This document shows, in pieces, positions 63,973 to 64,000 of a stretch of 64,000 nt of DNA. The DNA is taken from NCBI GenBank assembly GCA_016185125.1, contig JACPOC010000026.1:62001-126000 (forward strand). Reading direction: 5' to 3'. The translations under genes were made by a program, and so were the position numbers. This DNA is from Bacteroidota bacterium (GTDB lineage Bacteria > Bacteroidota > Bacteroidia > B-17B0 > Aurantibacillaceae). Under the pieces are notes generated by a model. It worked only from the letters and a program-made list of their open reading frames with translations. It ran no database searches and was not told where the DNA came from. Numbering within the stretch: the stretch's first letter is position 1; each line of letters starts with the position of its first letter.

Positions 63973-64000
63973 TTACAATCCAATTTCTTCAATGTACGCA
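63973..64000 (-). CDS. Possible 3' end of a leftward gene (cut by window)
   Basis: On the minus strand a frame enters at 64000 and ends AYIEEIGL with a stop at 63973. The AT-rich 63827-63972 spacer before it is built from TTAGT/TTAAT-like runs and holds no gene. Only eight codons are visible, so the call is tentative. Confidence 0.35.

Overview
The window reads as a piece of a Bacteroidota chromosome. It is A/T-rich, start codons rarely have a strong Shine-Dalgarno, three leaders carry the phylum's TAnnTTTG -7 box, and the proteins include type IX secretion cargo with a C-terminal sorting domain, PorE-like TPR/PD40/OmpA proteins, a BamA/TamA-like barrel and many lipoproteins. I see no tRNA, rRNA, CRISPR array, insertion sequence or prophage. 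Genus cannot be fixed from this sequence alone.

Layout. 0-11 kb: the end of an Omp85 barrel gene, then small stress-type proteins (DUF4142, DUF2383), an AI-2E-type permease, an FAD/Rieske oxidoreductase, a PorE-like lipoprotein and a fatty-acid hydroxylase-type membrane protein. 11-25 kb: a signalling block with a 2,287-residue hybrid kinase built on 12 tandem 92-residue HAMP-pair repeats, a REC-kinase, an NtrC/NtrB-like pair, an SDR and a lone receiver, followed by idi. 25-32 kb: a leftward kaiC-kaiB-kaiB-histidine kinase operon, then receivers, a REC-Hpt protein and an AraC regulator. 32-38 kb: a STAS / synthase-type GT2 / small membrane protein operon, a secreted SBBP-repeat protein with sorting domain, a second DUF2383 protein and a barrel protein. 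38-48 kb: a methyltransferase, a phosphohexomutase, a second TPR/PD40/OmpA protein and another cluster of receivers, Hpt and a hybrid kinase, then a BON protein. 48-56 kb: a CheB-CheR-PAS-kinase fusion interrupted by a frameshift, cyanophycinase, OsmC and a large-subunit catalase, then a remnant of a cytochrome-c gene. 56-64 kb: cca, groES-groEL and a leftward dedA-yidD-TPR-TPR-WD40 operon.

How it hangs together. Sixteen two-component or chemotaxis-type signalling proteins lie between 11 and 52 kb, mixed with stress and envelope genes. The most striking non-coding signal is a 16-bp element, (T)GGCAY-N5/6-TTT, found 36 to 63 bp upstream of fifteen start codons, including DUF4142, DUF2383, BON, catalase, cyanophycinase, SDR, barrel, secreted and several signalling genes. 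It keeps the -24 GG and the -12 T positions of a sigma-54 promoter but mostly lacks the -12 GC. GroES, the HAMP kinase and a degenerate receiver gene have the TAnnTTTG box instead. The window also encodes an NtrC-type activator whose own leader has the best -24/-12 match and a cluster of TTCCCC half sites. This suggests a dedicated stress/envelope regulon under an alternative sigma factor. That link is inference.
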